Counted from the stretch's first letter, positions 16,614 through 26,129 are shown. The stretch: DNA of 62,921 nucleotides from Bacteroidota bacterium (GCA_023393375.1 JAEWLI010000015.1:1-62921), one strand, 5' to 3'. A program made the numbers and translations. Notes: generated by a model not told the origin, from the sequence alone.

Positions 16614-17042
16614 TTAATCAAAAATTAGATTTTCTTTTGATTTTAGTTTATCCGTATCTATCTCCGTAACAAAACTGACCACATTAAGTGCAGAAATTTT
16701 GGGGATAATTTCCTTTATATCAAAAGTGTCCGCATCATCAATAATCTGTATCAGAAAATCAAAATTCCGCAATTCAGGGATCAGAAATAGACTTTCATCA
16801 CCTTGATCAAATGATTTATTGTTTAAAAAACGAATAATGGCATTTTCAGATTGGTACAAGAAATTGGAAATAACTAATATGTTTTTATTCAAAAATTCAA
16901 TTTTTATATCGTCCTGTTTAACAAGGTTGATCTGAAGAACTTGATTCAATGACCAGGCCAATTTGTATTCCTTAGCCACACTTGACAACCCCAACAAAGT
17001 AAAATTATAATAATAATCGGCTGTCAGACGTGTTTTTTTCAT
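16614..17042 (-). CDS. IPExxxVDY family protein
   Basis: The 142-residue soluble product carries the name-giving motif as IPELRNFDF, together with YKLAWSLNQ and SVAKEYKLAW, landmarks of a Bacteroidota-specific family. Across the phylum it is found divergent from acpP-fabF, as here, which suggests a link to fatty acid synthesis or its control, but no activity is known. The motif's usual V-D-Y is F-D-F in this protein. It is encoded on the minus strand, divergent from acpP with 163 bases between the starts. Confidence 0.85.
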   Translation of the reverse strand: MKKTRLTADYYYNFTLLGLSSVAKEYKLAWSLNQVLQINLVKQDDIKIEFLNKNILVISNFLYQSENAIIRFLNNKSFDQGDESLFLIPELRNFDFLIQIIDDADTFDIKEIIPKISALNVVSFVTEIDTDKLKSKENLIFD

Positions 17043-17142
17043 AAAAAGTAACTATTTGTGAGAATGTTAATGAAAAATTTATAATCTTTGCACACCATTT
17101 AAAATGCATTATTTCAATACATACAAGATTAAATAAAAATGG

Positions 17143-17173
17143 TTGACATTAATGTATTTAATGTATTTCTTTG
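17143..17173 (+). promoter_or_regulatory. Possible acpP promoter
   Basis: TTG (17143-17145), a 20-base spacer and TTTCTTTG (17166-17173) resemble the Bacteroidota promoter TTG-N19-20-TAnnTTTG with one mismatch in the -7 box. The acpP start is 33 bases downstream. Confidence 0.35.
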
Positions 17174-17205
17174 CAAAATATTTTAAACAAAATTAATTAA
17201 AAAAG

Positions 17206-17445
17206 ATGTCTGAGATTGCACAAAAAGTCAAAAGTATCATCATTGATAAGTTAGGAGTAGAGGAGTCAGAAGTAACTCCGGAAGCAAGTTTTACTAATGA
17301 CCTGGGCGCTGATTCCTTAGATACAGTAGAACTTATCATGGAGTTCGAAAAGGAATTCAATATATCAATTCCTGACGATCAGGCTGAAAACATTTCCACT
17401 GTAGGTCAAGCGATAGCTTATCTTGAAGAAAACATTAAAAAGTAA
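17206..17445 (+). CDS. acpP: Acyl carrier protein
   Basis: The 79-residue acidic protein has the DSLDTVELIMEFE motif, with Ser37 as the attachment site for 4'-phosphopantetheine. It carries growing acyl chains in type II fatty acid synthesis in the cytoplasm. Length and sequence match bacterial AcpP closely. It starts the acpP-fabF-rnc cluster, with 26 bases to fabF, an order conserved in many bacteria. Confidence 0.97.
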   Translation: MSEIAQKVKSIIIDKLGVEESEVTPEASFTNDLGADSLDTVELIMEFEKEFNISIPDDQAENISTVGQAIAYLEENIKK

Positions 17446-17471
17446 ATTAACAATCCACTCCTAATTCATTT

Positions 17472-18725
17472 ATGAATTTAAAAAGAGTAGTTGTAACAGG
17501 GCTAGGTTCGCTTACCCCTATCGGCAACAATACTTCCGATTATTGGAAAGCATTAGTTGAAGGGGTAAGCGGGGCAGCTCCTATCACCAAATTCAACACT
17601 GAAAAGCATAAGACAAAATTTGCTTGCGAAGTAAAAAACTTCGATCCAACAAATTTTATAGATAGAAAGGAAGCCCGGAAACTGGATCCTTTTACCCAAT
17701 ATGCATTAGTTGTAGCTGAAGAAGCTATAATTGACAGTGGTTTGGATCTGGAAGCCATTAACAAAGAAATGGCTGGGGTGATATGGGGCTCAGGCATCGG
17801 AGGCATCAAAACATTTCAAGAAGAAATAGCATCATTTGCAACAGGTGACGGAACACCGCGTTTTAATCCATTTTTTATACCTAAAATGATTGCTGATATT
17901 ACAGCTGGTCATTTGTCTATAAAATATGGTTTTAAAGGGCCCAATTTTGTAACTGTATCTGCATGTGCTTCGGCTACCAATGCAATAATAGACGCATTTA
18001 ATTATATCCGGCTTGGTAAAACCAATATTGTAATTACCGGCGGTTCTGAAATGGCTGTAATTGATGCTGGTATTGGTGGTTTTAATGCCATGAGGGCTTT
18101 ATCAGAAAGAAATGATTCACCGGAAACCGCTTCCAGACCTTTTGATAAAGACAGGGATGGATTTGTACTTGGCGAAGGTGCCGGTGCAATTATATTGGAA
18201 GAATATGATCATGCCATAGCACGCGGTGCCAAAATTTATGCTGAAATGATCGGTGGAGGCATGTCAGCGGATGCTTATCATATTACTGCCCCTCATCCGG
18301 AAGGTGAAGGAGCTTTTAATGTTATGCGCAACGCTTTGGCTGATGCTAATTTGGATCCAGAAGCTGTTGATTATATCAATGTTCATGGCACTTCAACCCC
18401 GTTGGGTGATATTAGCGAGTCACAGGCAATTGTCAGGTTGTTTGGAGAACACGCATACAAATTAAACATCAGTTCGACAAAATCCATGACAGGCCATCTT
18501 TTGGGTGCTGCAGGAGCAGTTGAAGCTATTGCTGCCATTTTAGCGGTAAAACATGACATTGTTCCACCTACCATTAATCATTTTAATGATGATGAAAGGA
18601 TCGACAGCAAGCTGAATTTCACATTTAATAAGGCTCAGAAGAGAATAGTGAAAATAGCTCAAAGTAATACTTTTGGATTTGGTGGACATAATACATCTGT
18701 ATTGTTCAGAAAATTTGAAGAATAG
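17472..18725 (+). CDS. fabF: 3-oxoacyl-ACP synthase II
   Basis: The 417-residue product has the condensing-enzyme triad Cys165 (VSACASATNA), His305 (NVHGTSTPLGD) and His342 (MTGHLLGAAGA), plus the FGFGGHN ending. It elongates acyl-ACP with malonyl-ACP in the cytoplasm and sets the balance of longer and unsaturated chains. It follows acpP by 26 bases. Its TAG stop overlaps the GTG start of rnc by one base, so translation of the two is probably coupled. Confidence 0.97.
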   Translation: MNLKRVVVTGLGSLTPIGNNTSDYWKALVEGVSGAAPITKFNTEKHKTKFACEVKNFDPTNFIDRKEARKLDPFTQYALVVAEEAIIDSGLDLEAINKEMAGVIWGSGIGGIKTFQEEIASFATGDGTPRFNPFFIPKMIADITAGHLSIKYGFKGPNFVTVSACASATNAIIDAFNYIRLGKTNIVITGGSEMAVIDAGIGGFNAMRALSERNDSPETASRPFDKDRDGFVLGEGAGAIILEEYDHAIARGAKIYAEMIGGGMSADAYHITAPHPEGEGAFNVMRNALADANLDPEAVDYINVHGTSTPLGDISESQAIVRLFGEHAYKLNISSTKSMTGHLLGAAGAVEAIAAILAVKHDIVPPTINHFNDDERIDSKLNFTFNKAQKRIVKIAQSNTFGFGGHNTSVLFRKFEE

Positions 18726-19465
18726 TGCGCCTTCTAATCAAGAAGCTAATATCATTATTCAAAATATATTCTACAGAAGATAAAAGGCTTATTGCGGCAA
18801 TCGAAAGAATTGTGGGCAGTAAGCCTTTTAACCTTTCATTGTATAAGCTTTCCATTATACATAGTTCCATTGCAAAGGCTGATAAAGGTTATAAAGAATC
18901 AAACGACAGGTTGGAATATTTGGGCGATGCTGTCTTAGGATTGGTAACTGCAGAATACCTTTTCAAAAAATATCCTTATAAATCAGAAGGTTTTTTAACA
19001 GAAATAAGAGCACGAATTGTGAACAGGGAAAGCCTGAACAACCTGGCAAAAAAAATTGGAATAGGCCAGATCGTCTCGTACAATGATAATCGCCGTCATG
19101 CCCTTGCCTATAAATCTTTGTTGGGTGACACCCTTGAAGCTTTGGTAGGTGCCGTTTATCTCGACCGTGGGTATTCTTTCTGCAAGTGGTTTATCATTAA
19201 AAAATTACTAACCCCTCACTATGATATTGATCTATTGGTAAAAAATGATTTTAACTATAAAAGCAAGATCATAGAATGGGCCCATCGAGAAAACAAGGAA
19301 GTGAAATTTGAAATCCTGGAGGTAAAAGGATATAACCATCACAAGGAATTTGTTGCACAAGTAATCGTAGACAATGAACCTGTGGGGAAAGGAGCTGGAT
19401 ACAGTAAAAAGAGGGCCGAACAAGATGCTGCTGAAAAATCATGTGCCATTTTGAATATTGTATAG
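18725..19465 (+). CDS. rnc: Ribonuclease III
   Basis: The 246-residue product carries the catalytic signature NDRLEYLGDAVL with Glu64 and Asp68, and the second metal-binding set Asp135 and Glu138 in GDTLEALVGAVYLDRG. A double-stranded RNA-binding domain fills residues 175-246 (KSKIIEWAH...GYSKKRAEQDAAEKS). It processes ribosomal RNA precursors and structured transcripts. It starts at a GTG that shares its first base with the fabF stop, so it depends on fabF translation. Confidence 0.96.
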   Translation: MRLLIKKLISLFKIYSTEDKRLIAAIERIVGSKPFNLSLYKLSIIHSSIAKADKGYKESNDRLEYLGDAVLGLVTAEYLFKKYPYKSEGFLTEIRARIVNRESLNNLAKKIGIGQIVSYNDNRRHALAYKSLLGDTLEALVGAVYLDRGYSFCKWFIIKKLLTPHYDIDLLVKNDFNYKSKIIEWAHRENKEVKFEILEVKGYNHHKEFVAQVIVDNEPVGKGAGYSKKRAEQDAAEKSCAILNIV

Positions 19466-19558
19466 CTTCCAGATAGGGATTTTTAAATCTTTCATTCCAA
19501 TATGGAATGTTGAAATGGATAACCTCAACAATTTTTTTAGTAATTTCGCATACAAATT

Positions 19559-20707
19559 ATGATCGATATGTCTGTTCTAAATTATATTATCTGGTCCCCC
19601 AATCCCGATATTTTCAATCTTGGTTTTTTAACCATCCGCTGGTATGGTGTCCTCTTTGCCCTGGGTTTTATCATCGGACAACAAATCATATATTATATTT
19701 ATAAAACGGAAGGAAAACCTGAAAAAGATGTGGAGTCACTTACCATTTATATGGTAATAGCTACCATAATAGGTGCCCGCTTAGGCCATGTACTTTTTTA
19801 TCAGCCCATGGATTATCTCTCCAATCCTTTGAGTATCCTTAAAATATGGGAAGGTGGCTTGGCAAGTCATGGAGCCGCTTTTGGAATCATTATCGCAATC
19901 CTTCTCTATAGTAATTATTATATCAATATATCTTTTAAGGGAATCGAATCCAGAAAACAGAAAAGGGAAAACCAATCCTTTTTTTGGGTAATTGACAGAA
20001 TCGTGATAGTGGTGGCACTGGCGGGTTGCTTAATAAGATTGGGCAATTTCTTAAATTCGGAGATTATAGGCACAGCTACCAATAGTGATTATGGAGTAGT
20101 ATTTGGTTGGGACGACGAGAACCGCCTGGAAAGAAGCAATGTGATTGAAGATATCAGTTTTTATAAACCAACTGCCGATACTCTTCCCCAAAACATAGAA
20201 AATCCAGTGGGAATGGCGTTAACATTTGTACGTGGCGATTATAGCAACGAACAAATCATTAGAAGATTTATTGAAGAACAAGTTCCGGTAATCATTGATA
20301 ATGATAATTATTCCTCAAGTCATATTGAAGTACCTGAAGAACTGCATTATAACCTTGTCCAACAAAAAGGCCATTATGTCGCTAACATTTTAGTATCTGG
20401 TATTCCTCGTCATCCCTCCCAATTATATGAGTCCATTTCCAGTTTGATTTTGTTCATCGTATTGTTTTTATATTGGAGAAAAAGTTATCGTACCTTGCCG
20501 GACGGAAGGATTTTCGGGATCTTCTTGGTGGTATTATTTGGATTACGGTTTATTTACGAGTTCTATAAAATGCCACAGGTGGAATTCGAAGCAGACATGG
20601 CCTTAAATATGGGGCAATGGCTAAGTATTCCATTGGTAATAGCTGGGATAGTTATCCTAATCTTTACAGGCAAGAACAAGAAAATACAAGAAGGTTCTGA
20701 AATTTGA
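19559..20707 (+). CDS. lgt: Prolipoprotein diacylglyceryl transferase, long form with an inserted domain
   Basis: The 382-residue membrane enzyme transfers diacylglycerol from phosphatidylglycerol to the lipobox Cys of prolipoproteins. Conserved elements are RWYGVLFALGF, HGAAFG (H104), the Lgt signature RLGNFLNSE (R160) and RHPSQLYE (R284). The family is usually 260 to 300 residues. About 95 residues (184-280), hydrophilic and acidic, are inserted between the signature and the RHPSQLYE helix and should face the periplasm. Related long forms exist in Bacteroidota. ATG at 19559 is used; a second ATG lies three codons on. It stands 93 bases after rnc. Confidence 0.93.
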   Translation: MIDMSVLNYIIWSPNPDIFNLGFLTIRWYGVLFALGFIIGQQIIYYIYKTEGKPEKDVESLTIYMVIATIIGARLGHVLFYQPMDYLSNPLSILKIWEGGLASHGAAFGIIIAILLYSNYYINISFKGIESRKQKRENQSFFWVIDRIVIVVALAGCLIRLGNFLNSEIIGTATNSDYGVVFGWDDENRLERSNVIEDISFYKPTADTLPQNIENPVGMALTFVRGDYSNEQIIRRFIEEQVPVIIDNDNYSSSHIEVPEELHYNLVQQKGHYVANILVSGIPRHPSQLYESISSLILFIVLFLYWRKSYRTLPDGRIFGIFLVVLFGLRFIYEFYKMPQVEFEADMALNMGQWLSIPLVIAGIVILIFTGKNKKIQEGSEI

Positions 20708-20975
20708 TCTGATGGAATAATAGTTATTGTGTTTTCTCAAATTTGTGCTCGCCCTCGAGCCTCAACTATGACGGGACAAAACACTATGTCTGTGAAAAAT
20801 TACAATTGTCCTCTAAATCTAACAATTCCAAACTTGAAAAATTTAGACCTCTCATGAAAAATTCGTATCGGTCTTCGGACAGTGGAATTTCTCACGTTAA
20901 ATGTCATTTTTTTAATTCAATGCGTCATCTATTTCTTAAAAGAATAAAACTCTACAAAAGCATATTTAATTAGGA

Positions 20976-21155
20976 CTATTTTCTAGATCTTACTTTTCTA
21001 ATTCTATAATCAAACCAGGCTAAGATAGCAAAACCTATGAATCCGATTAGGCTAGCAATAAATCTCCAATTTGTATAATTATCAATGCCAATTGTCACTA
21101 AAAAAATTAAAGAAATCCCTACTGCGAGAATTAATTTTCTATATATATATATCAT
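20976..21155 (-). CDS. Small two-helix membrane protein, unknown function
   Basis: An ATG at 21153-21155 opens 59 codons. The peptide has two hydrophobic stretches (residues 8-24, LILAVGISLIFLVTIGI, and 33-47, FIASLIGFIGFAILAW) separated by a short polar loop and followed by a basic tail (DYRIRKVRSRK), as expected for a small inner-membrane protein with its C terminus inside. Codon use looks coding, with no low-complexity bias. I do not recognise a family. It sits alone between lgt and phoU, on the minus strand. Confidence 0.55.
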   Translation of the reverse strand: MIYIYRKLILAVGISLIFLVTIGIDNYTNWRFIASLIGFIGFAILAWFDYRIRKVRSRK

Positions 21156-21354
21156 AACTATTTTACTTCTATTAAGCTGTGCATAGTTTTGCTTAAGCTA
21201 TCGATCAGTGTATTGTTTTTCAAAATCTTGCTTATCTGAACAAGAATAAAACATTTATCACGAATCAGAAAAACAATGAGAAAAAAAATAGTCTGAGAAT
21301 AGAGAGTTAGTTATGTGCGGAAATCTAATAATCTACATAAGGTGTAATAGCATA

Positions 21355-22053
21355 TTATTCCACCACATTAAATCTCTTCCGGATTTTTTTATTCTTTTTT
21401 CGGTGTTTGATCACGTCAGATTCAAGGTAAAAGACAATCTCTTCAGCAATATTTTTAATAAGATCACCTGTTCGTTCCAGTTTCCCAACAGCCCTGGACA
21501 CAAGAATCAGATTGCTAACGGATTCCTGTTTGTTCTTTTTTAAATACTTCTCAATGATCTTAGGGATCTTTTTATTTACCTTATCAATTAGTTTGTCCTG
21601 TTTAAAAACTTTCTGGGCTGTTTTAACATCTTTCTTACTAAATGCTTCCTGTATATTAAGCATCATCTGGTCAATTTCATTGAAAAGATCGGCCAATTTA
21701 ACCTGCGTGATGATCTTATCATTCAGCTCCATTTGTTCATCACACATAAAACTGCATACACGGTAGGCATGATCACCTATCCTTTCAAGATTTCCGGACA
21801 TTTTTATAATGGCAATAGTAAATCGCAGGTCACTTGCTACCGGACGGTGGAGTGCTAAAAAATCTTCGCATTCTTTATCAATAGTGGTTTCGTAAAAGTT
21901 GACCCTGGTTTCTTTTTTCATCACTTCACAGGCTGTAATGTGATGATTGTTTACCAATGCATCTTTGGTTAAAGCGATTTGAGCCCTTACCAAATCAAAC
22001 ATTTCCTGATAAAGGCCTCTTAACCTGCTCAACTCATATTCTAATGGAATCAT
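21355..22053 (-). CDS. phoU: Phosphate signalling complex protein PhoU
   Basis: The 232-residue product is helical, with two PhoU three-helix repeats, including ERIGDHAYRVC in the first and LERTGDLIKNIAEEI in the second, each carrying the metal-coordinating E/D-rich motif. PhoU couples the state of the Pst transporter to a PhoR-type kinase and limits phosphate uptake. It has a basic tail (VIKHRKKNKKIRKRF) longer than usual. It is the last gene of pstSCAB-phoU, 60 bases after pstB. Confidence 0.93.
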   Translation of the reverse strand: MIPLEYELSRLRGLYQEMFDLVRAQIALTKDALVNNHHITACEVMKKETRVNFYETTIDKECEDFLALHRPVASDLRFTIAIIKMSGNLERIGDHAYRVCSFMCDEQMELNDKIITQVKLADLFNEIDQMMLNIQEAFSKKDVKTAQKVFKQDKLIDKVNKKIPKIIEKYLKKNKQESVSNLILVSRAVGKLERTGDLIKNIAEEIVFYLESDVIKHRKKNKKIRKRFNVVE

Positions 22054-22113
22054 TCGGTGCTATTTTCTATCAAATATAAATTTTTTCCATGCAATTTTTA
22101 AGTCTTTAGGATT

Positions 22114-23013
22114 TTATCCAAACCTTCCCGTAATATAATTTTCCGTCCTTTTATTCTTCGGATTGGTAAATATTTCATTGGTAGGGCCTTCCTCAATCAG
22201 CTCACCAAGATAAAAGAAAGCTGTCCGATCACTTACTCTTCCTGCCTGTTGCATATTATGCGTAACAATGATAATGGTATAGTCATTCTTCAATTCAAAA
22301 ATCAATTCCTCAATTTTACCTGTTGAAATAGGATCAAGGGCTGAAGTTGGTTCATCCATAAGGATCACCTCAGGTTCAATAGCCAGTGTGCGGGCGATAC
22401 ATAGTCGCTGTTGCTGGCCTCCTGATAATGCCAAAGCATTTTTCTTCAGATGGTCTTTCACTTCATCCCATAGCACTACCTGCTTTAGGGATTTTTCCAC
22501 CCTTTCCTGAATAAAATTTTTGTCTGTTATACCCTGAATTTTTAATCCATAAGCCACATTATCAAAGATGGATTTCGGAAATGGATTGGGTTTTTGAAAT
22601 ACCATCCCCACATATTTTCTCAGTTTTTCCAATTGTATTTTTTCCCGATAAATATCCTTACCATCTATTAATACTTCACCCTCAATTTTAAAGCCATCTA
22701 TATAATCGTTCATCCGGTTAAACAAACGGAGGTAGGTCGATTTACCACAACCCGAAGGGCCAATCAGGGCGGTGACAGAATATGGATTGATATCCAAATT
22801 CACTTGCTTTAATGCCTGAAAGGTTCCATAAAATACATCCACATTTTTTGTTACTACCTTCAATGGATTGTTCCTATGTATTTCAAAAGGTGTAGAATTG
22901 CTATTCCCGTCAACCTCGGGAACTTGAATTAAAGCATTATTTACCATAGTCCTTTTCTTTTTTTCTTTCTTTGATCCCTCATGCCAAAATTTATTATTTT
23001 TTGAATGGCTCAT
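22114..23013 (-). CDS. pstB: Phosphate ABC transporter ATP-binding protein
   Basis: The 299-residue product has Walker A GPSGCGKST (85-93), the signature LSGGQQQRLCIART and Walker B VILMDEPTSALDP, with the PstB-specific NRMND after Walker A. It drives phosphate import through PstCA. The usual length is about 250; here a polar, basic N-terminal extension of about 45 residues (MSHSKNN...KKEKKKRTMVNN) precedes the ABC core. A second Met at residue 23 (22947) is an alternative start, but the first gives a 21-base gap to pstA, which fits an operon better. Confidence 0.95.
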   Translation of the reverse strand: MSHSKNNKFWHEGSKKEKKKRTMVNNALIQVPEVDGNSNSTPFEIHRNNPLKVVTKNVDVFYGTFQALKQVNLDINPYSVTALIGPSGCGKSTYLRLFNRMNDYIDGFKIEGEVLIDGKDIYREKIQLEKLRKYVGMVFQKPNPFPKSIFDNVAYGLKIQGITDKNFIQERVEKSLKQVVLWDEVKDHLKKNALALSGGQQQRLCIARTLAIEPEVILMDEPTSALDPISTGKIEELIFELKNDYTIIIVTHNMQQAGRVSDRTAFFYLGELIEEGPTNEIFTNPKNKRTENYITGRFG

Positions 23014-23034
23014 CTGTTATAATTTATAGGGCTA

Positions 23035-23892
23035 TTACCACTTTATTCTTTTTTGCCATCTGTGCCTCAGGTAAATGGCTATTCCGTTCAAAGCAAATGT
23101 TATGACCAGCAAAATGATGATTGCAGCAGCTGCATTAGTTATAAAACCCTGTTGTGGTCTCGAAATCCAGTTAAAAATTTGTATCGGTAAAACCGAAAAC
23201 TGATCATTCGGACTGGAAGGTGCAAATGGCACATAAGCCAGGGCACCTATTACAATTAATGGTGCTGCCTCACCCACTGCACGTGACAAAGCCAGGATCA
23301 CCCCCGTGAGAATACCCCCAAATGAAGCAGGTAATACTTGATGGTAAATGGTTTGCCACTTGCTAGCCCCCAATGCGAATGAAGCGTCTTTAATCGAGTG
23401 GGGCACTGCCCGAATGCTTTCGCGTGTTGCTACTATTATAATAGGAAGAATTAACAATGAAAGTGTAAGACTACCCGCCAACACCGAACTCCCCATTTTG
23501 AACATTCTCACAAAAAGCTCCAAACCCAACAAACCATAAATAATAGAGGGCACACCTGCCAAATTGGATACATTGATTTCCAGGATCTTTGAAAGTTTTC
23601 CCTGCTTGGCATACTCTTCCAAATATATTCCGGCAGAAACACCAATCGGGAAGGAAATTAATGCCGTCAGTATCATGATCCAGATCGTTCCCATCATAGC
23701 TGTAAAAATTCCAGCTTTTTCAGGAAACCGTGAGGGCAAAGAAGTAATGAAATCAAAACTGATCCGTGACAAACCTTGCTGAAGAATGTCACCAATAAAT
23801 ATCATCAAAAGGATCAATCCGATCAGCGTACTAAAAATAGCCCAGACTAAAAATGTTTTGTCTTTAAACCTGTTTATTACAATACTATTCAT
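23035..23892 (-). CDS. pstA: Phosphate ABC transporter permease PstA
   Basis: The 285-residue inner-membrane protein has about six hydrophobic segments and the BPD permease EAA loop ATRESIRAVPHSIKDASFALGA. The C-terminal basic motif YLRHRWQKRIKW faces the cytoplasm. It forms the phosphate channel with PstC. Its start overlaps the pstC stop by 8 bases. Confidence 0.94.
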   Translation of the reverse strand: MNSIVINRFKDKTFLVWAIFSTLIGLILLMIFIGDILQQGLSRISFDFITSLPSRFPEKAGIFTAMMGTIWIMILTALISFPIGVSAGIYLEEYAKQGKLSKILEINVSNLAGVPSIIYGLLGLELFVRMFKMGSSVLAGSLTLSLLILPIIIVATRESIRAVPHSIKDASFALGASKWQTIYHQVLPASFGGILTGVILALSRAVGEAAPLIVIGALAYVPFAPSSPNDQFSVLPIQIFNWISRPQQGFITNAAAAIIILLVITFALNGIAIYLRHRWQKRIKW

Positions 23893-24769
23893 ATTTTTCC
23901 CGGTATTTATTTTTAATCCAGTGACTAATGGTATTTAATGTGAAGGTGAAAACAAAAAGCGTAATCCCTGCTGCAAAAATGGTACGATATTCTATGGAAT
24001 CGTGGGGTACATCCCCCAAACTAACCTGAACAATATAGGCAGTAAGGGTTTCCACCGGGATCAGTGGATTAAAGGTAAATCGGGGATGCTGACCTGCCGC
24101 AATGGCCACAATCATGGTTTCACCGATAGCTCTGGATATGGCAAGTATAATGGACACTACAATACCTGATGACGCTGCCGGAACAGACACCATCAAGGCA
24201 GTCTGCAAACGCGTGCCTCCCATTGCAAAAGAGCCTTCTTTAAGAGATCGCGGAACCGCCCTCAAAGCATCTTCACTTAATGAAGAAACAATCGGGATGA
24301 TCATGATCCCCATTACGAATCCAGCTGAAAGAGAATTAAACCCTGCCAAAGAGGGGATAAACTGTTGAAGAAATGGGGTGACTACCGTAAGTGCAAAAAA
24401 CCCATAAACTACAGTAGGAACTGCTGCCAATAACTCCAATGCTGGTTTCACGTATTCCCGAAGTGTTTTTGGTGCATATTCACTTAAATAAATGGCGATT
24501 GAAAGTCCGACAGGCAATGCAACGAGAATTGCAATCGCTGAAGTGAGAATAGTGCCTGAAACCAAGGCTAGAATACCATAGTTCTTATTGGTAAATAAAG
24601 GTGTCCATTCAGTGGAAGTCAGGAATTCCACTATGGACACTTCTGAAAAGAAATTAAAGGCTTCCACAGCAAGTACTAACACAATCCCCGCAGTGGTCAT
24701 TATGGTAATAATAGCACTTAACAGCAAGAATTTTTCAATAATAAACTCTTTAGTCCTGATCCTTATCAT
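23885..24769 (-). CDS. pstC: Phosphate ABC transporter permease PstC
   Basis: The 294-residue inner-membrane protein has six hydrophobic segments and the EAA loop DALRAVPRSLKEGSFAMGGT, plus the PstC motif RAIGETMIVAIAAG. It pairs with PstA. It starts 15 bases after the pstS stop and overlaps pstA, in one operon. Confidence 0.94.
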   Translation of the reverse strand: MIRIRTKEFIIEKFLLLSAIITIMTTAGIVLVLAVEAFNFFSEVSIVEFLTSTEWTPLFTNKNYGILALVSGTILTSAIAILVALPVGLSIAIYLSEYAPKTLREYVKPALELLAAVPTVVYGFFALTVVTPFLQQFIPSLAGFNSLSAGFVMGIMIIPIVSSLSEDALRAVPRSLKEGSFAMGGTRLQTALMVSVPAASSGIVVSIILAISRAIGETMIVAIAAGQHPRFTFNPLIPVETLTAYIVQVSLGDVPHDSIEYRTIFAAGITLFVFTFTLNTISHWIKNKYREKYE

Positions 24770-24784
24770 GCCCTAAACTTGTAA

Positions 24785-25747
24785 TTAGCTTACCTTACCA
24801 TTCTCACTTATAAAAGTTTCCAGCTTTTGCTTCTCAGCTTCATATTCTGATTCGGGTAAAGGCACATAACCTACTTCTTTTGTCAACTCCCCTGTATTAT
24901 CCAAATAAAACCGAACAAATTCAATCACTTCCGAACGTTCTATTGCAGTACTATTGACATAAATAAACATTGGTCGGGATAATGGTGTATAAGAATTATT
25001 ACTTACTGTTTCCAAACTTGGCAATACAGCTCCCTGGCCACCATCAACTGCTACTAGTTTCAGTTTATTTTGATTTTCTTCAAAATATGCCAAACCAAAA
25101 AAACCTAATCCATATTTATCTCCTGCAATACCCTGTACCAACACATTATCATCTTCGCTGGCAGTAAAGTCGCCCCTGCTGGAACCACTTTTACCAACAA
25201 TAGCTTCGGTAAAGTAATCATAGGTGCCAGATGCTACACCCGGGCCGTACAAACGAATTTCTTCATTTGGCCATTCAGGTCTGATTTGATTCCACCTTTT
25301 GACCACATTCTGGGCTGCAGGTTCCCAAATTTTTCTCAATTCTTCAACGGTAATGGATTCCAACCAATCATTTTCTGGATTAGCTACCACAGCAAGGCCG
25401 TCAAAAGCAATTTTTAGCTGCACATAAGTAATATTATTAGACTCACATAAAGCAATTTCCTGTTCCTTTATGGGTCTTGATGCATTTGAAATATCAGATT
25501 CCCCACGACCAAATTTGTTGAAGCCACCACCAGTACCGGATACTCCCACAGTAATGTTTACCCGGGGAAATTCTGCCCTGAACTCTTCTGCAACAGCTTC
25601 TGTAATAGGATATACTGTACTTGAGCCATCGATACTTATCGTACCAGAAAGCTCATTTTGGGATTTTCCATCAGATGAACCGGAACATGACCACAGAAAT
25701 GCCCCGGTAATAAACAATATAACAGACTTTAATAAGATATTTTTCAT
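24785..25747 (-). CDS. pstS: Phosphate-binding lipoprotein PstS
   Basis: The mature protein begins at a lipobox (FLWSC) so it is anchored as a lipoprotein. The PstS phosphate-binding loops are visible: GSSTVYPITEAVAEEF, GTGGGFNKFGRGESDISNASRP and SGTYDYFTEAI. The frame extends 13 codons further up to an ATG at 25786, but Met14 (25747) starts a normal signal peptide (MKNILLKSVILFITGAFL), so I use that. It captures phosphate in the periplasm for PstCAB and is the first gene of the operon; the promoter should lie in 25748-26129. Confidence 0.94.
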   Translation of the reverse strand: MKNILLKSVILFITGAFLWSCSGSSDGKSQNELSGTISIDGSSTVYPITEAVAEEFRAEFPRVNITVGVSGTGGGFNKFGRGESDISNASRPIKEQEIALCESNNITYVQLKIAFDGLAVVANPENDWLESITVEELRKIWEPAAQNVVKRWNQIRPEWPNEEIRLYGPGVASGTYDYFTEAIVGKSGSSRGDFTASEDDNVLVQGIAGDKYGLGFFGLAYFEENQNKLKLVAVDGGQGAVLPSLETVSNNSYTPLSRPMFIYVNSTAIERSEVIEFVRFYLDNTGELTKEVGYVPLPESEYEAEKQKLETFISENGKVS

Positions 25748-26129
25748 ATGTGTATAATTAATGTTGTATTTAAAATTTCTTTTCATGGTTTAAATTGGAT
25801 TTCGACTGGGATTGGGGATATAAGAGCTATTTGCGAAAGTGAACCCTCTGTTAAAAAAGTAGAAGAAATTTTTATTGCCTTTAACCTTAAAAATTGATGA
25901 CAGGCGATTTGCAACACCTGAATTTTAACCATATCCTTTGCTCTCTAAATGATGATACAAAGGTAGGTGGTGAAGTTTATGGGAATATTAATCTATAATT
26001 ATTTAAACATTAATGAATCCGTACATGACTTAACATTACGATAATATATAAAATACGATCATAATATTTATTTACTTTATTTGTATATTTAAACCTTTTT
26101 CGTAACTTTATTATTAATTAATTTCATTT
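25748..26129. other. Divergent control region of pstS and the TetR gene
   Basis: The 380 bases between pstS and the TetR-family gene hold no gene. On the minus strand TACCTTTG (965 to 958 of 25 kb, 25958-25965 on the plus strand as CAAAGGTA) matches the Bacteroidota -7 box, but no -33 box lies at the right distance and the leader would be about 210 bases. I cannot recognise a Pho box or an operator. Confidence 0.4.

Noticed and set aside
20784..20891. Minus-strand frame reading EIPLSEDRYEFFMRGL and on, 35 codons
   Set aside because: The amino-acid make-up looks protein-like, so it may be a gene relic, but it is too short and has no recognisable motif or usable start.
20743..20973. 76-codon plus-strand open frame after lgt
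   Set aside because: It starts at a TTG, has a composition unlike a protein and no family features, and ends next to a better small gene on the other strand.
25748..26129. Search for a Pho box before pstS
   Set aside because: I found no repeated direct motif of the expected spacing; the Bacteroidota Pho box is not defined well enough for me to call by eye.
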